This document shows, one piece after another, positions 32,507-45,395 of a stretch of DNA of 64,000 nucleotides (positions within the stretch are counted from its first letter, which is position 1; each line of letters opens with the position of its first letter). Origin of the DNA: Phanerochaete sordida (lineage: Eukaryota; Basidiomycota; Agaricomycetes; Polyporales; Phanerochaetaceae); assembly GCA_019973155.2 (NCBI GenBank), contig BPQB01000037.1, forward strand, positions 62,001 to 126,000. Reading direction: 5' to 3'. Under the pieces are notes generated by a model, which worked only from the letters and a program-made list of their open reading frames with translations, was not told the origin of the DNA and searched no databases. The position numbers and the translations under genes were made by a program.

Positions 32507-35500
32507 ATGTCTGAGGTAGCAGGCACTCCGACGCCTCCGGCGACCGACGCTCCGAACCCGAACTCGAAGAGCGCAGGTGGGTGTCTACTGTACGGTTTCT
32601 CCGCGAAGTGCTGAAGGCACCCCGCAGCGAAGAAGGAGGCGAAGCGTCTCGAGAAAGAGGCCAAGCTTGCGGCCAAGCAGGCTAAGGTTACTGCGACCAC
32701 GCCGGCCGGCGAGAAGAAGGCCAAGGCGGAAAAGAAGAAGAAGGAGGAGGAAGAGGTGACTCCGTTCGTGAACACTACACCGAAGGGCGAGAAGAAAGGT
32801 GCGTGGCAGTATCCCTGATCCTCGCGGTGTATGCTCAATTTCTGGTAGATGTCACGCAACCCATGTCCAACAGCGGCTATGACCCGATCGCTGTCGAGGC
32901 TGCGTGGTACGACTGGTGGGAGGCGCAAGGCTTCTTCAAGCCTCAGCTTACTCCGGACGGAAAGGTCAAGCCAGAGGGCCAGTTTGTTATCCCTGCGCCA
33001 CCACCCAACGTCACTGGAAGCCTGCACATCGGTCATGCCCTTACGACCGCGATTCAGGACGGACTCGTGCGATGGCAAGTCGTGACCCGTTCCCGCTAGG
33101 TGCAAGGGCTCACAGCATAGCAGGAATCGTATGCTTGGCAAGACTACCCTCTTCGTCCCTGGATTCGACCACGCTGGTATCTCGACCCAGTCCGTTGTAG
33201 AAAAGCGACTGTGGAAGTCGTCCGGCAAGACCAGGCATGACCTGGGCAGAGAAGAGTTCCTGAAGACCGTCTGGGAGTGGAAGGAAGAGTACGTCTCAAT
33301 TTCTGCGTGTTCTTCTTCCTCTGACCCTGCGTAGCTACCAGGGCCGCATTACGACCCAGCTCAAGCGTCTTGGAGGAAGCTATGACTGGTCGCGTGTCGC
33401 GTTCACGATGGACGACAATCTCTCGGCAGCTGTGGCGGAGACATTCTGCAAGCTCCACGAGGATGGCATCCTGTACCGTGCAAACCGGCTTGTCAACTGG
33501 TGTGTGCACCTGAACACGACGCTGTCGAACCTCGAGGTCGACCAGAAGCAGCTGACGGGCCGTACGCTGCTGAACGTACCCGGCTACGACCTGAAGGAGA
33601 AGTTCGAGTTCGGTGTTATCACGTCGTTCGCGTACCCGATCGAGAACTCGGACGAGAAGATCATCGTCGCGACGACCCGTATTGAGACTATGCTGGGCGA
33701 TACGGCCATCGCTGTTCACCCAGAAGACCCACGGTACAAGCACCTCCACGGCAAATTCGCTGTTCACCCCTTTCTCGGCCGCCGTATCCCCATCATCTGC
33801 GACGATATCGTCGTCGATATGGAGTTCGGAACTGGTGCCGTAAAAATTACGCCGGCACACGACCCTAACGATTACGAAGTCGGTGTCCGCCATAAGCTCG
33901 AGTTCATCAACATCCTCAACGACGACGGCACCTTCAACGAAAACGCGGGCGAGTACAAGGTACGTTAAGGGTACACCTCTTCGAAGTTGGCGTCTCATCC
34001 TTGTTATAGGGTATGAAACGCTTCCACGCGCGTGTAGCCGTCACAAAGGCCCTCCAAGAGCGCGGTCTGTACGTCGAGCAGAAGGACAACCCCATGCAGA
34101 TTCCTATCTGCAACAAGTCCGGCGACATCATCGAGCCGGTGCTGAAGCCGCAGTGGTGGGTGAACTGCAAGCCGCTTGCTGAAGAGGCGGTCCGGAGAAC
34201 GCGCTCCGGTGAGCTAGTCGTCCAGCCCAAGAGCTCCGAGAACGAGTGGTACAACTGGCTCGAGAACATCCAGGACTGGTGTGTGTCGCGCCAGCTCTGG
34301 TGGGGCCACCGCTGCCCGGCGTACTTCGTCCGCATCGAGGGACAGGCACAGGACAGGAACGAGGGCAAGAACTGGGTCGTCGGCCGCACACTCGAGGAGG
34401 CCACCGCACGCGCTGAGAAGCTCGCGAACGGCGCGAAGTTCACCCTCGAGCAGGACGAGGACGTGCTCGACACCTGGTTCTCATCTGGTCTCTGGCCGTG
34501 GTCGACCCTCGGCTGGCCGCAGAAGACGTTCGATTTCGACACTTTCTACCCTACGTCGCTGCTCGAGACCGGCTGGGATATCATCTTCTTCTGGGTTGCG
34601 CGCATGGTCATGCTGGGTATCCACCTCACCGGCAAGGTGCCGTTCGAGGAGGTGTACTGCCACGCGATGATCCGCGACGCGCACGGCCGCAAGATGTCCA
34701 AGTCGCTCGGAAACGTCATCGACCCCATCGATGTCATCCAGGGTCTTGACCTCGAGGCTCTGCACCAAAAGCTGTACGAGGGCAACCTCGACGAGAAGGA
34801 GATCGTCAAGGCGAAGGCTGGCCAGAAGAAGGACTACCCGAAGGGTATCCCGGAGTGCGGCACGGACGCTCTTCGTTTCGCGCTGTGCGCGTACTCTGGC
34901 GGAGGTAGGTTCCCAGACAGGCTTCTCCGCGAGTAGCGCTCACAAGTGCAAAGGACGCGACATCAACCTCGAGATCCTGCGTGTGCACGGCTACCGCAAG
35001 TTCTGCAACAAGGTCTTCAACGCGACCAAGTTTGCAATGCTTAAGCTGGACGAGAAGTTCGTTCCACACCCCACAGCGAAGGTTCGTTTGCTCCTGGGTG
35101 CTGTCGATGATCCTCAAGCTGATCTGCAATTGTGCTAGCCTTCTGGCAAGGAGAGTCTTGTCGAGCGTTGGATCCTCAGCAAGCTTAACGTCGCCGCTGA
35201 GGAGACGAACAAGCAACTGGCTCAGCGCAACTTCATGGCTGCTACAACGGCTGTCTACAACTTCTGGTTGTACGAGCTTTGTGACGTCTACATCGTACGT
35301 GCCCGCTTGTCTGCTTATGCCCATAATACTGATCTATTCTCCGTTATTCCAGGAAGCGATGAAGCCCATGACAGACGAGTCTGCGTCGCCCGAGACGCGC
35401 GAGTCCGCCCAGCAGACGCTGTACACCTGCTTGGATCAGGGTCTCCGCCTCCTGCACCCCTTCATGCCCTTCGTTACCGAGGAGCTCTGGCAGCGCCTGC

Positions 35501-36266
35501 CGCGTCGGCCAGAGGACTCGACGCCTTCGATCATGCTCGCTAAGTACCCTGTCTTCGTCAGTACTTTTCCAACTCTCGCGTGGAACGAATCTGACACCGG
35601 CCGTAGGACCAGGACTACGCTTTCGACACGAGCGACTTCGATCTCGTCTTCTCCGCAATCAAGACCGGCCGCTCGCTCGCTGCGTCGTATAACCTGCAGT
35701 CTGACATTCAGCGTGAGTACACCGTTGCCTTATGCGTCGGCATTGGTACTCAATCTGTGACAGTGTTCCTCCGCGTGTCCAGCGACAAGGAGGCGCAGCT
35801 CTTTGAGTCGCAGGCACCGACGATCGTGTCGCTGACCAAGGGCTGCAAGAGCGTGAAGATCGTTCGTGATCTCAGCGACATCCCGCCAGGCACCGGCTCT
35901 GCTGTCCTGACGGCCACTGTTGTCATGCACCTCCTCGTCCGTGTATGTGTTCGGCCTGATCATTGCTCTATCGCGCTGTTCTGACCGTCATCGACAGGGT
36001 CTCGTCGACCTCGACGCCGAGATCGCCAAGTGCGAGAAGAAGCTGCACCTGGCGAAGCTCAACCTCGACAAGATCCTCAAGATCGAGTCGCAGGCCGACT
36101 ACGAGTCAACCGTCCCTAGCGACGTCCGGCTCGCGAACGAGGAAAAGGTACGCCACCCAGAATTTTGGTCCATATCGACACTGACGTCGGCCCACAGAGG
36201 AAGACCCTCGAGGCCGAGGTAGATAACCTCAAGACCTCGATAGACATGTTCGAGAAAATCAAGTAG
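32507..36266 (+). CDS. VAS1: Valyl-tRNA synthetase
   Basis: Class I synthetase charging tRNA-Val. It starts [14 protein letters not shown]; exon 1 ends 32576 and exon 2 begins 32628 with a lysine-rich extension ([20 protein letters not shown]). Catalytic core: [20 protein letters not shown] (HIGH motif), [38 protein letters not shown]. The editing CP1 domain follows ([37 protein letters not shown]), then [38 protein letters not shown] and [20 protein letters not shown] (KMSKS). The anticodon-binding helices include [15 protein letters not shown]. The C-terminal coiled coil ([20 protein letters not shown] ... [11 protein letters not shown]) is complete. Around ten introns. In yeast one VAS1 gene makes cytosolic and mitochondrial forms; no targeting extension was found upstream here. 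Confidence 0.93.
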
Positions 36267-36899
36267 ACGTTTGCTCTGCTGCGCCGGTGCTTGTGTTAGA
36301 TAGGCTTGTAATACTACACATCCCCTCCATCGATTTTTGGGGTCACATCATTCTTGGTTCGTCAAGCTTTGAGTAAACCAGCCCGTGTTTTCGGTCAGCA
36401 GTGAGTTGCCATGCGCATTGGTTTGCGAGCTCAATCAACTTCGTCTGCCCCGTCAGCAACTTCAGTGATCTTAGACTAGGCCAGCGGAGTGAAAGCCAGG
36501 TCAGCCAAGGTTTTAGAGAACAAGGGAAATGCCCCGACCTCAATCGCACCAAACGACGGCGCCACACATCCCAAGCGATTGAATTCTCTGAGCCAGCCGG
36601 GGAAGTATGATGAAAGAGCTCCGCCCTCGGACACAAAGACTTTGGCGATACGCATGGGCTGGGAGGTGTGGAGCCCCAAGAACGCGATGGGGAGCATGAC
36701 AGGCAGCTTGTCGTTACGGAGGGAAAAGGTGAAGGTGGCTGATACATACGAGAAACGCGGATTTAAGGTCAAGGAGGTCGTCGCAACCGTCACTGCCAGA
36801 GATTGAGACGAGTAACCTAAGGGAAGAAAGGTCGCTTTATTCTCCAGTACAATTACAGCAGTCCAACGCTTTTGTTGCAACAATAAATATTCTAGCCCT
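36267..36899. other. Gene-free convergent intergenic region
   Basis: About 630 bp between two converging genes (valyl-tRNA synthetase and GH5-1). Open frames of up to 167 codons exist on the minus strand but lack codon bias and motifs. It is taken as 3' flank and terminator sequence. Confidence 0.5.
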
Positions 36900-38535
36900 C
36901 TAGAGGTTCTCCTGCGCGACGAGGTTCGCGTTGTCGGTGAGCACTTTGTTGAGGCCGTCGCGGTGCAGGCAGTGCTCAAACGCGAAGCTCTGCGCGATCG
37001 TGTCGAGCTCGTCCTCGCTCTTCCCGCGGAAGTGCTCCGCCCACTCCTTCACGAGGAACTCGGAGACGAGGATGTTTCGCGCAAGGCGGCCGATGCGGTC
37101 AGTGAGTTTCCACACAGGTGCGGGATACAGCGCCTGGTGCTCGGGCTTAACCTCCTGCTTGATGAGGTCGAGGAGCGGCGTGTAGACGGGGCGCACGGCG
37201 GTGTCGTCCGCGCCCCACGCGTCGATTGCGAGCCGGTGCTTCTTCGCGAGGAAGTCCTTGAAGAGCGTCATGTACGGCGTGTCGCGCGAGACGTGCACCA
37301 TGCCCTGGAAGCCGATGTCCTTGTACAGCCAGATCGACCAGCTCAGGCGGTCCTGCACGCGGTGTCAGCACGCGCATGCAGAGCAAACGGCACCACTACG
37401 CACCTTGTTGTAGATCGCGAGCTGGTCCCTGAGGACACGGTATCGCTCCTCGTTGATGCTCTCGGTGAGGTCGCCCTCGTACTCCTTGCGCGCGTACACG
37501 GGGCCCCACTCGCCGTTCCAGACGCAGAGCCCGCGCTGGTCCATCCACTCGCGCTTCTTCTCGTAGCTGCGGCGCAGGCGGCGCTGCTGCGACTCGCTGC
37601 CGACGTACGGCTCCGGCGCGGCGGGGAAGCCGAACACGGAGTAGTCGTGGATAGCGTACGCGGTGTTCTGCCACCGCGTCTCCGCATCGCCGAAGTGCGA
37701 GAAGTCAGACGCGAAGGTGTTGCCGTCAAGGAAGAGCGCGTGGTGCGGGTCGTGCTTGCGGATTGCGGCGTACACGCGGTCGTAGAACGCAATCAGACGC
37801 GTCTGGTACGGGTCCGTTGGCTCGTTGAGCGGGTTGTAGCCCGCGATCCAGGTGTTGTCGCGGTAGTGCTGGGCGAGTTCCTCCCAGAGCCAGACGACAC
37901 GGTCCTGGAAGTCCTTGTGCTCCCAGAACTTGGCGATGTGTGTGCCGGCGTCTGCGTGCCAATCGGTGTTCTGACCGCCAGGCGCGGTGTGCAGGTCGAG
38001 GATGGTGTAAATGCCGTGCTTTGCGCAGAGATCAATGACGCGGTCGAGGTGCTTGAAGCCCTCGGGCTTCAGAACGCGTGGGTTCATGTCATCTGCCACG
38101 ATGTTCAGAATCAAAGCACGGGATCGTTTGGAAGTCGCGATGCACCTTCGAAATGCCGGTAGTTGAAGGGCAGACGGATGCAATTCAGACCCAGACTCTT
38201 GAAGAAGGCAGCATCGGCATCGGTGAAGAAGTACTCGAGGAACTGCAACTGGTCAGAACTCGCGCATAGAGCTGTAGTACGTTACACACCTTGTCGAAGA
38301 AGAACTCGGACTTCTCCTGGCCCACAACGTCCGCGAGGGCAGCACGAATCTGGAACTCGCATCCGGGGTAGCCCGTAATGAAGTTCTCCATGCTGTGTAT
38401 CATTCAACATGCGTTTTGACAACGGAGTTAATACAAAACGCACTTCATCCATCCGCCGAGACCTGCGCCACGCAGGATGACCTCCTTGCCATCCTTGTCG
38501 ACGACCTTGGTGCCAGAAACCTTCAGATAGGCCAT
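36900..38535 (-). CDS. GH5 glycoside hydrolase 1 (no signal peptide)
   Basis: Start at 38535 gives MAYLKVSGTKVVDKDGKEV then ILRGAGLGGWM; four or more exons follow. GH5 (beta/alpha)8 features: IYTILDLHTAPGGQN, DFQDRVVWLWEELAQHYRDN, IAGYNPLNEPTDP (acid/base Glu), HHALFLDGNTFASDFSHFG, YAIHDYSVFGF, and LCVWNGEWGPVYARKEYEG (nucleophile Glu). After an intron, LSWSIWLYKDIGFQGMVHV and a C-terminal helical part follow. The protein lacks a secretion signal, so it is probably intracellular. Related cytosolic fungal GH5 enzymes act on glucosylceramide or sterol glucosides; the subfamily is not settled here. It is about 65-70% similar to GH5-2, with which it forms a divergent pair. Confidence 0.85.
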
Positions 38536-39247
38536 GTTGTAGTTCGTGGGGTCGAGTGGGGGTTGGACTACCCCGTATCGCGCGTGCAAAGGGCCTTATA
38601 GCTATTCACTGTTGCTGCATAGCGGCCCGGGCTGGACGTTATACTTGACACCGACGTTTTCCCGACGGAGCATAGCGTCTCGCTATCATTCGAAATCAAC
38701 CTTCTACTCGGGAGCTTTTGATTCAGCTGGTGTCGTCGTCACGATGGTTTTCCGCGCGTTTTGCATCCAGGAAGGTGGAGGTCGATCGAGAGTGAAGCCA
38801 GGGCGACCCTGCGCGATCGCGTGAAGCTGGCCTCCAACGCGGTATGTTCTTCTCACGCCCACTTCGACCATACTCTCATGTTGCTCTTGCGCCACGCCCT
38901 GCTTCCAGGGCAATATCGACGGTGTCACGTTGGCAGCAGAATTTCAAAACATACGAAACCTGTCTGCACCCAGTAGAGACATCACCCAAAGGGCACCCAG
39001 CGCTCCCACGTCCGAAATATGTCCGGTGGGTGAAACGATACAACCGGGCTATCGCGCAAGCATTCGGTCCTTCTCGTGTACACGGCAAGGGACACGGAAC
39101 CGTCATGTGTCGATGTGCATCATCGAGAGCGCTGCTGACGGTCCGCTGCGAGCCTTGGACATCACCAACGAAGGTATAGAAGGCGCAGTCTCTGCTGAAG
39201 CGGTCGCGAGTCTCCAGCCGTGCCGGGCCCCGAGTGCACAGAGAAGA
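38536..39247. promoter_or_regulatory. Divergent promoter region between two GH5 genes
   Basis: About 710 bp separating paralogous genes that point away from each other. No conserved frame is visible and no TATA box is obvious. It presumably carries both promoters. Confidence 0.4.
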
Positions 39248-40920
39248 TGGCAAGCTTCATCCGCGTCGATGGAACCAAGCTGGTTGACGCGAACGGAAAA
39301 GAGGTGATCTTGCGCGGCGCAGGTCTCGGAGGATGGCAATGGTCAGTAACGCTCGTACTTGTTTTGTTCGTAGTATATTGACACCAGGGCCGACATGTCC
39401 ATGTAGCATGGAGAACTTCATCACTGGTCAGTCACGGATTATTGGGGATGATCTGCAGAAATATTCACCTTGACGGTCGGCAGGTTTTCCTGGATGTGAG
39501 TTCCAGATACGAGAAGCTCTCGCGGAGACCATTGGCACGGAGAAGGCCACTCTCTTCTTCGACAAGGTAAGGCTCGCTCTGCGTCCATTTCCTACTTCAA
39601 GCTGAGTGGTAACCAGTTCCTGGAATATTTCTTCACAGATGCCGACGCAGCGTTCTTCAAGTCGCTCGGGCTGAACTGCATCCGGATCGCGCTCAATTAC
39701 AGGCATTTCGAGGACGACATGAATCCGATGGTCCTCAAAGAGTCCGGCTTCACGCAGCTGGACCGCATCATCGATGCCTGCGCCGCGCACGGCATCTACA
39801 CCATCCTGGACATGCACACCGCGCCGGGCGGGCAGAACGGCGGCTGGCACTCGGACGCGGGCACACACCTCGCGCTCTTCTGGACGCACAAGAACCTGCA
39901 GGACCGCGCCGTGTGGCTCTGGACACAAATCGCATCGCACTACCGCGCCTCGCCGTGGGTAGCGGGCTACAACCCGCTGAACGAGCCCGCGGACCCGACG
40001 CCGGGCGCCGCGCGGCTCGTCGCGTACTACGACCGCGTCATTGCGGCCATTCGCAGCGTCGACGCGCACCATGTGCTTTTCCTCGACGGAAACACGTACG
40101 CGACGGACTTTAGCGGCTTCCCCGACGACGCGGGCCGCCGCTGGCCGAACACCGCGTTCGCGATCCACGACTACTCGCTGTACGGCTTCCCGAAGACGCC
40201 CGAGCCGTACGCGCGCACACCCGAGCAGGTGCGCCGCATGCGCCGCAGCTACGAGAAGAAGCGCGAGTGGATGGACGCGCGTGGGCTCTGCGTGTGGAAC
40301 GGCGAGTGGGGCCCCGTGTACGCGCGCAGGGAGTACGACGGCGCGGACTGGGCGGCGACGAACGAGCGCCGGTACAACGTGCTCAAGGACCAGCTCGAGC
40401 TCTACGACAAGGTCAGCCGTTTCCTGCGCGCGCAAGTTGCGAGCGATCCTGACGGGGCGCGCAGGACCGCCTGAGCTGGTCGATCTGGCTGTACAAGGAC
40501 ATCGGCTTCCAGGGCATGGTGCACGTGAGCGCGGACACGCCGTACATGCGCCTGCTGCGCTCCTCGGGCTTCCTGCAGAAGAAGCACCGGCTCGCGGTCG
40601 ACCCGTGGGGCGCGGACGACAGCGCGGTGCGCCACCTCTACACGCCGCTCATGCAGCTCATCAGGGACGCGGTGCCGGACGCGACGCACCGCGAGCTGTA
40701 CCCGCACCCGCTGTGGACGCTCGAGGGCCGCGTCGAGCGCATCGCGCGCTGCATGCTCGTCGGCGAGTTCCTCGTCAAGGAGTGGGCGGAGCACTTCGTT
40801 GGGAAGACAGAGGCGGAGCTCGACGAGCTTGCGAAGAGCTTCCTCTTCGAGAATTGTCTGAAGCGGGAGGGCCTCAACAAGGTGCTCACGGAATACGCGA
40901 AGAGCGCAGGGCTGGTTTAG
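39248..40920 (+). CDS. GH5 glycoside hydrolase 2 (no signal peptide)
   Basis: Paralogue of GH5-1 in mirror orientation. It starts MASFIRVDGTKLVDANGKEV then ILRGAGLGGW; after short exons FLEYFFTDADAAFFKSLGLN and CIRIALNYRHFEDDM open the long central exon. Catalytic motifs: AGYNPLNEPADP (acid/base) and LCVWNGEWGPVYARREYDG (nucleophile). Last exon: LSWSIWLYKDIGFQGMVHVS to VLTEYAKSAGLV. The same intron positions as GH5-1 suggest an old local inverted duplication. No signal peptide. Compared with GH5-1 this copy has a few extra residues (LRSSGFLQKKHRL, TPGAARLV). Substrate unknown; glucoside or glucan hydrolysis is inferred from the family. Confidence 0.85.
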
Positions 40921-41153
40921 AGGATTTTTCTGTCCATGGTAAAGGCGCAAACAAATCTGTGGATCCATTCCAAGAGATCTACTGTTACAAGCGAATCCTA
41001 TGCACTGTATAGTACACTCCAATCCATCAGTTCAATACGAGTCGTGATCATATGCTATCGTTAGGGAAAACATGGGGATATAAGAGAAAGCATCAAGAAG
41101 AAGAATATCAAACCGTGATCCAGTTCCAAAGGTATGTCAGTCGTCAGAATCAC

Positions 41154-44100
41154 TTAGCAGCCTTTGTCAGGCACGTCCTTGTCCTTCTCACCGCCCGTGC
41201 GAGCTCCCTCGCCGCGCTCGCGCACTTGATCCGCGACAACGACACCGCTGCGCTCACCGACGAGCGGGCTGCTCTTGAAGCGTGCGCCCTTCGGGACGGG
41301 CGGCACGGCCGTGCCAGACGCAGCGCGGCGCATGCGCTCCGCGCGGATCGCCTGCTCGAGCGACGGCGACGAGCTGCGCGACGCGGCAGGCGGGACGAGC
41401 AGGCTCGGGAGCGCGGGGGCGGGGACGGGCACCGGTGCGCGGATGAGCCCGCTGCCGTTGCGCATGCGCGCGATGCTCGGCGGGACGATGGGCGAGGGCG
41501 CCTGCGGCACGGGCACGACGAGCGTCGGGAAGGCGGGCGGCGCGCCAGGGCTGGGCTCGTATGGAGCCTTCGTGTCAGTGTATTCGAGGATGACCTCGGA
41601 TTTGGCGTCGTCGTCTGCGCCGTAGACTGTCTCGTCGACGAGACTCCCCTCGGGTATAGTGCCGTCGCCCTTGCCGTGCGGGACCTGCAGCTGCTCGTCG
41701 CGCGGGATCGGTGGCGCACTCCTCGAGCGTGCGAACCCAAGGCCCTTGAAGTTCAGCGCCTTCAAACTCATGGGCTTGATGAGCGGCGTCGCCGTCAGCG
41801 ACTTGGCCGCGTCCCTGGCTGGCATCGAGCTCGATGGCGCAGGGGGGACCACAATAGAGGGAATGACCGCAAGCTCAGGTGCAGAGACCTTGCGCCCGAT
41901 CGACGACGGCGTCGCCTTCTCGTTCTGGATATACGACTCCATCATGGGGTGCCCCTGCGGATCGAACTCGTCGTAGATCTCCTCGCCGATGAGTTCTGGC
42001 GGAGCGCGTCAGCGCGGCTTCGGCCGAATGTCAGAGACGGTGCGTACCTTCGAGGACGTCCTCCAGCGTGATGATGCCGAGCGGCATGAGCGCAGGGTCT
42101 AGCGTTTGCAGGAACTGCGGCAGCGATCAGCGGTGTGCGCAGCTCCATATGGACGGCCGGCTCACCTCGTCAGCACCCTCCTTCGCGAGTACCGCATCGG
42201 CGGGCATGCTCTGCTCCCACCGGCCGAAGGAGGCCTTGGGCAGCGTGAGGCTACCACGACCCTTCTTAGCTTCCTCGGCACCGTCCGCTGCTTGCATGTC
42301 GCCCATCTCGAGGTCGTGCCCGCGCTTCCTGCTGCGTCCGCGGCCGACCCTGAAGCGGTGGCGGCGACTGCCGCCTGGCGCAGGCTCGTCCTCGCTCTCG
42401 CCATGGCTGTCGCCGCGGACGGTCTGGCCGTCGCTCTCGGCCTCGTCCTTGGTCGGCTTGCGCGAGAAGGGGATGCGTCGCAGCACGGGGCTGCGCTTGC
42501 CTCCGCTTCCGTCGCTTTCGGACTCGGAGTCGCTGCTGTCGCTAGTGTCGCTGTCGCTGCGGCCGACACGCTGCCGTAAGCGGTGTGTGAGACCTTTCTT
42601 CACCGCCTTCTTCACGCTAACGGCCTGCTCGACGCTGAAGCGGCTCACAATCGCCATGTGCGAGCGCCCCTCTTGGAACTTGTCGAGGATGCCGAGGAGC
42701 GGCTCGTTATTCGGCACGAACGGGACCCTGTTGAGCGGGATCTTGCGAACGGGCACGGCATCGTTCGGGTCCAGGAGGACGCACTGCGGGCACGAGGTTA
42801 GGATTCATTCGCGCGGCGGTTTCAGCAGACCGCTCACCTGCTTGACAAGTAAGATGCCGACGATCTTCTTCACCTTCTGTGTGCGGGTAGGGCTGTCGTG
42901 TATGTCATTACTATGCACTCCGTTGCCAGAACCGATCTTTGCGCCCTGTAGAAGGCATGAGAGATGCGTCCCGTGACGGGGCGCTGCAGTGCGTACCTGG
43001 ACGAGTAAATTCGACACCGGAACCTCGACTTCTTCATAGACGGGCACACGGGAGTGGCCGGTCTTGCAGACAGTTCTGAGCGTCTCGAAGTCCAGCTTCG
43101 CGTCGATGGACAGCATGAAGACGTCTTCTATCGGGGTCATAGCCTGCTCGACCACCTTCTCCTGGAGGTCGAGAGCGCCACCGATAATTGTGACCGTGTC
43201 CGTCTTCAAATCACCGCCCCGTTCGCCCGCGCTCGAGTGCATGGCGATTAGCTCTTTGAGTTCGGTACGACGGTAGATGATCCCGTGGGACGGGCCGAGG
43301 ACAAATTCAAGCAGCTTGGCAATTGGCCATGCCACAAGGCCCTACACAAACAGGTCAGTGCCCGAGGACTGTCATGACTTTGCACCGTCCGCTTACCAAG
43401 GTCCAAAGGAGTATCTGCACGAAGCCGGCCATCTTCGCGCCGATGTACATGCCATAGCGTGTGCAGAGAGACTGTGGGATGATCTCTGAGAAGCTAGATA
43501 AGGCGCGAAGTTAGCCTTTAGGTTTGGCATGAGTCTCGCGAACTGCATAATAGGCCCGGCGCGCCGCCGTGCATGCGCACTCAGCAGGCATTTCGCCGAG
43601 TGCCGGTGGCATTTGGAAATGAGAAGCGGGCTGAAGGGAAACAGCATTGGCTGCACTTCGGCATCTGCAAGCTGACCACCGTGCGTGACACTGGGTGTAC
43701 GCAACGATGAGCTCAAGCTTGCAGCTGCGCCACAAGACGGATGAAGGGAAGGGAAGGGAAGGTGAAGCGATGAAAGCCGGGGCAGAAAGTCGCTCAGCAA
43801 CATGCGAAGGCCAGGATAGACTCGCGCGTGTGCTCCTCAAGACGTGCACGCAGTGTCACAGGGCGGCCGCTCGCGCCGCGTAGGTGGCTGAAGCTGAAAC
43901 CTTCCTAACAGCGGGAGTCCGACTGCAGACGAATACCAGCAGTCGGGGTATACGCGCCAACTGCTGGTTCGAGGATATTCGACCTCGACTGTGAGCGAGA
44001 ACGAGGAGGATACGAAGGGTGTCGATGAGTGGGAGAGCGCCCACGTCAGCTGACTGAATCAGCCGGGCGTGTACGCGACGCGTAATGTAACCCACGCGCG

Positions 44101-44719
44101 CATGAGGTCATGGCGGTGCAGACATGCCGTGATTGTTCGTGCCGAGAGCCAAGGGAAGAGGTTGCGAAGGCACGATAAGATAGAACGGCTCACATTACGA
44201 TGAGAACCGTGCTCACGACGACGCTTTGGACGCCGCCGCCGAGGATAGGGTCAGAGATGACGGGGAGCGTCTCGTTGACAATCATGTTGGCGAGGAGGAG
44301 GGTGACGAGGAGAAGATGCCCATTCTTGCGGATGGGAATGATCTTGCTCGCGTAGGCCTTCTGTTCACTGCGCATATAGTCAGTGTCGGCGGTAGTGTGA
44401 CGACGGAAGGAGCGCACGGTGTGCCACTGATGCTGAGCACCTGGAGCTGGGTCTCGTCGAGGCTCATGTAGCCAAGCGTCAGGCCGGCAAACAGACCGGA
44501 AAGTAGGACAAGAATCGGGATGAGACATGCGAAGACCACGAACTCGGGACTGTTGTGGTCGATGTCGCGCCTGGCCAGCGGGTGCGCGGCGGCCGCTCCG
44601 GGCTGGGCGAGTGAGTGTGGAAGGATACGAGCGAGGTCGGGCACATATTGGGAGACGACAGATGCTAGGGTGAGGAGCAGTCTGGGGGTGTGAGGGCTAT
44701 GTCGTAGAGTCGGTACCAT
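41154..44719 (-). CDS. CNNM/Mam3-type (DUF21-CBS) membrane protein
   Basis: Start at 44719. After a short N-terminus comes the DUF21 membrane domain: FVVFACLIPILVLLSGLFAG, LTLGYMSLDETQLQVLSISG, KNGHLLLVTLLLANMIVNET, LPVISDPILGGGVQSVVVST, FSEIIPQSLCTRYGMYIGAK, then VLGPSHGIIYRRTELKELIA. A CBS pair follows: VVEQAMTPIEDVFMLSIDAK ... SRVPVYEEVEVP, VGILLVKQ and LGIITLEDVLEELIGEEIYD. A long acidic/serine-rich insert (DSDTSDSSDSESESDG, about 42540) interrupts the CBS pair, and a proline/serine-rich tail closes the protein. Relatives (yeast Mam3, animal CNNM) act in Mg2+ or metal homeostasis at the vacuole or plasma membrane. One intron, about 43497-44176, is near 680 nt, far longer than the usual 50. 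Confidence 0.85.
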
Positions 44720-45195
44720 TCGACAACGGCGTGCTCGTCGTGCAAGACGGGGATTAGAGGTCCGCGCTTAATTTCCCCGCATCCTTATATGCCTCCGAGG
44801 CCGAAACGTCGCCCGGGCCCAGGCGCTTGCCTTATCCGGCTGCGGTCTCGTGCGAGCCAACGTGCGCTCCCAACTCGCCACAGTTCGACATCCTCCCATC
44901 TGTGGTCATTGGCTCCGACCCGTAAATCTCGCGTGTAGAAGGGCCTCGAGGAAACAAAAACTTGCTTTTGGTGACAGGTATCTTGAACAGCGTATAGGAC
45001 GCGATGAATAGATCGTGAGACGAGCCTGGCTTTGAAGTCGAGAGTTGCGAAGACACGCGATGGCGGCTGCAAGAACTCGAGGACTCATCACAATTATTGG
45101 AAAGTAGTGGACCTGCTGTCAGTGCTTGCACGCTACACGATACATATAGTGTACACCGATGATCTTCAAGAATATTGAAACGCTGACAAAAATAT

Positions 45196-45266
45196 ACGCC
45201 CAAGGGGAGTCGAACCCCTGCCGCTTGCTTGGAAGGCAAGCATGATAACCGCTTCACCATAGGCGT
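45196..45266 (-). tRNA. tRNA-Gly (anticodon TCC)
   Basis: 71 nt without an intron. The acceptor stem ACGCCTA pairs with TGGGCGT, the anticodon stem CTTGC/GCAAG encloses loop CTTCCAA (anticodon TCC), and the T arm AGGGG-TTCGACT-CCCCT is complete. The D arm carries GGTGAAGCGGTTATC. It lies alone between the CNNM gene and the peptidase gene. Confidence 0.92.
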
Positions 45267-45395
45267 TACATTCTTCCGGATACTACATACAATACGTAGC
45301 AGACATACGCAGATAGTCCATGTGAACACGCTTGTCTTGGCCTGCTCGGCGGCGCAGGTGCCGACGCCGTTCTCCTCGACTCATTTTTCGCCGTC

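Noticed and set aside
36343..36979. Minus-strand frames suggesting a gene between valyl-tRNA synthetase and GH5-1
   Set aside because: No codon bias, motif or splice pattern; fits the 3' flanks of two converging genes.
36963..38162. Plus-strand open frame of about 400 codons
   Set aside because: Exact antisense of GH5-1; it is a mirror of that gene's G/C third positions.
39428..40435. Minus-strand open frame of 335 codons
   Set aside because: Antisense shadow of GH5-2.
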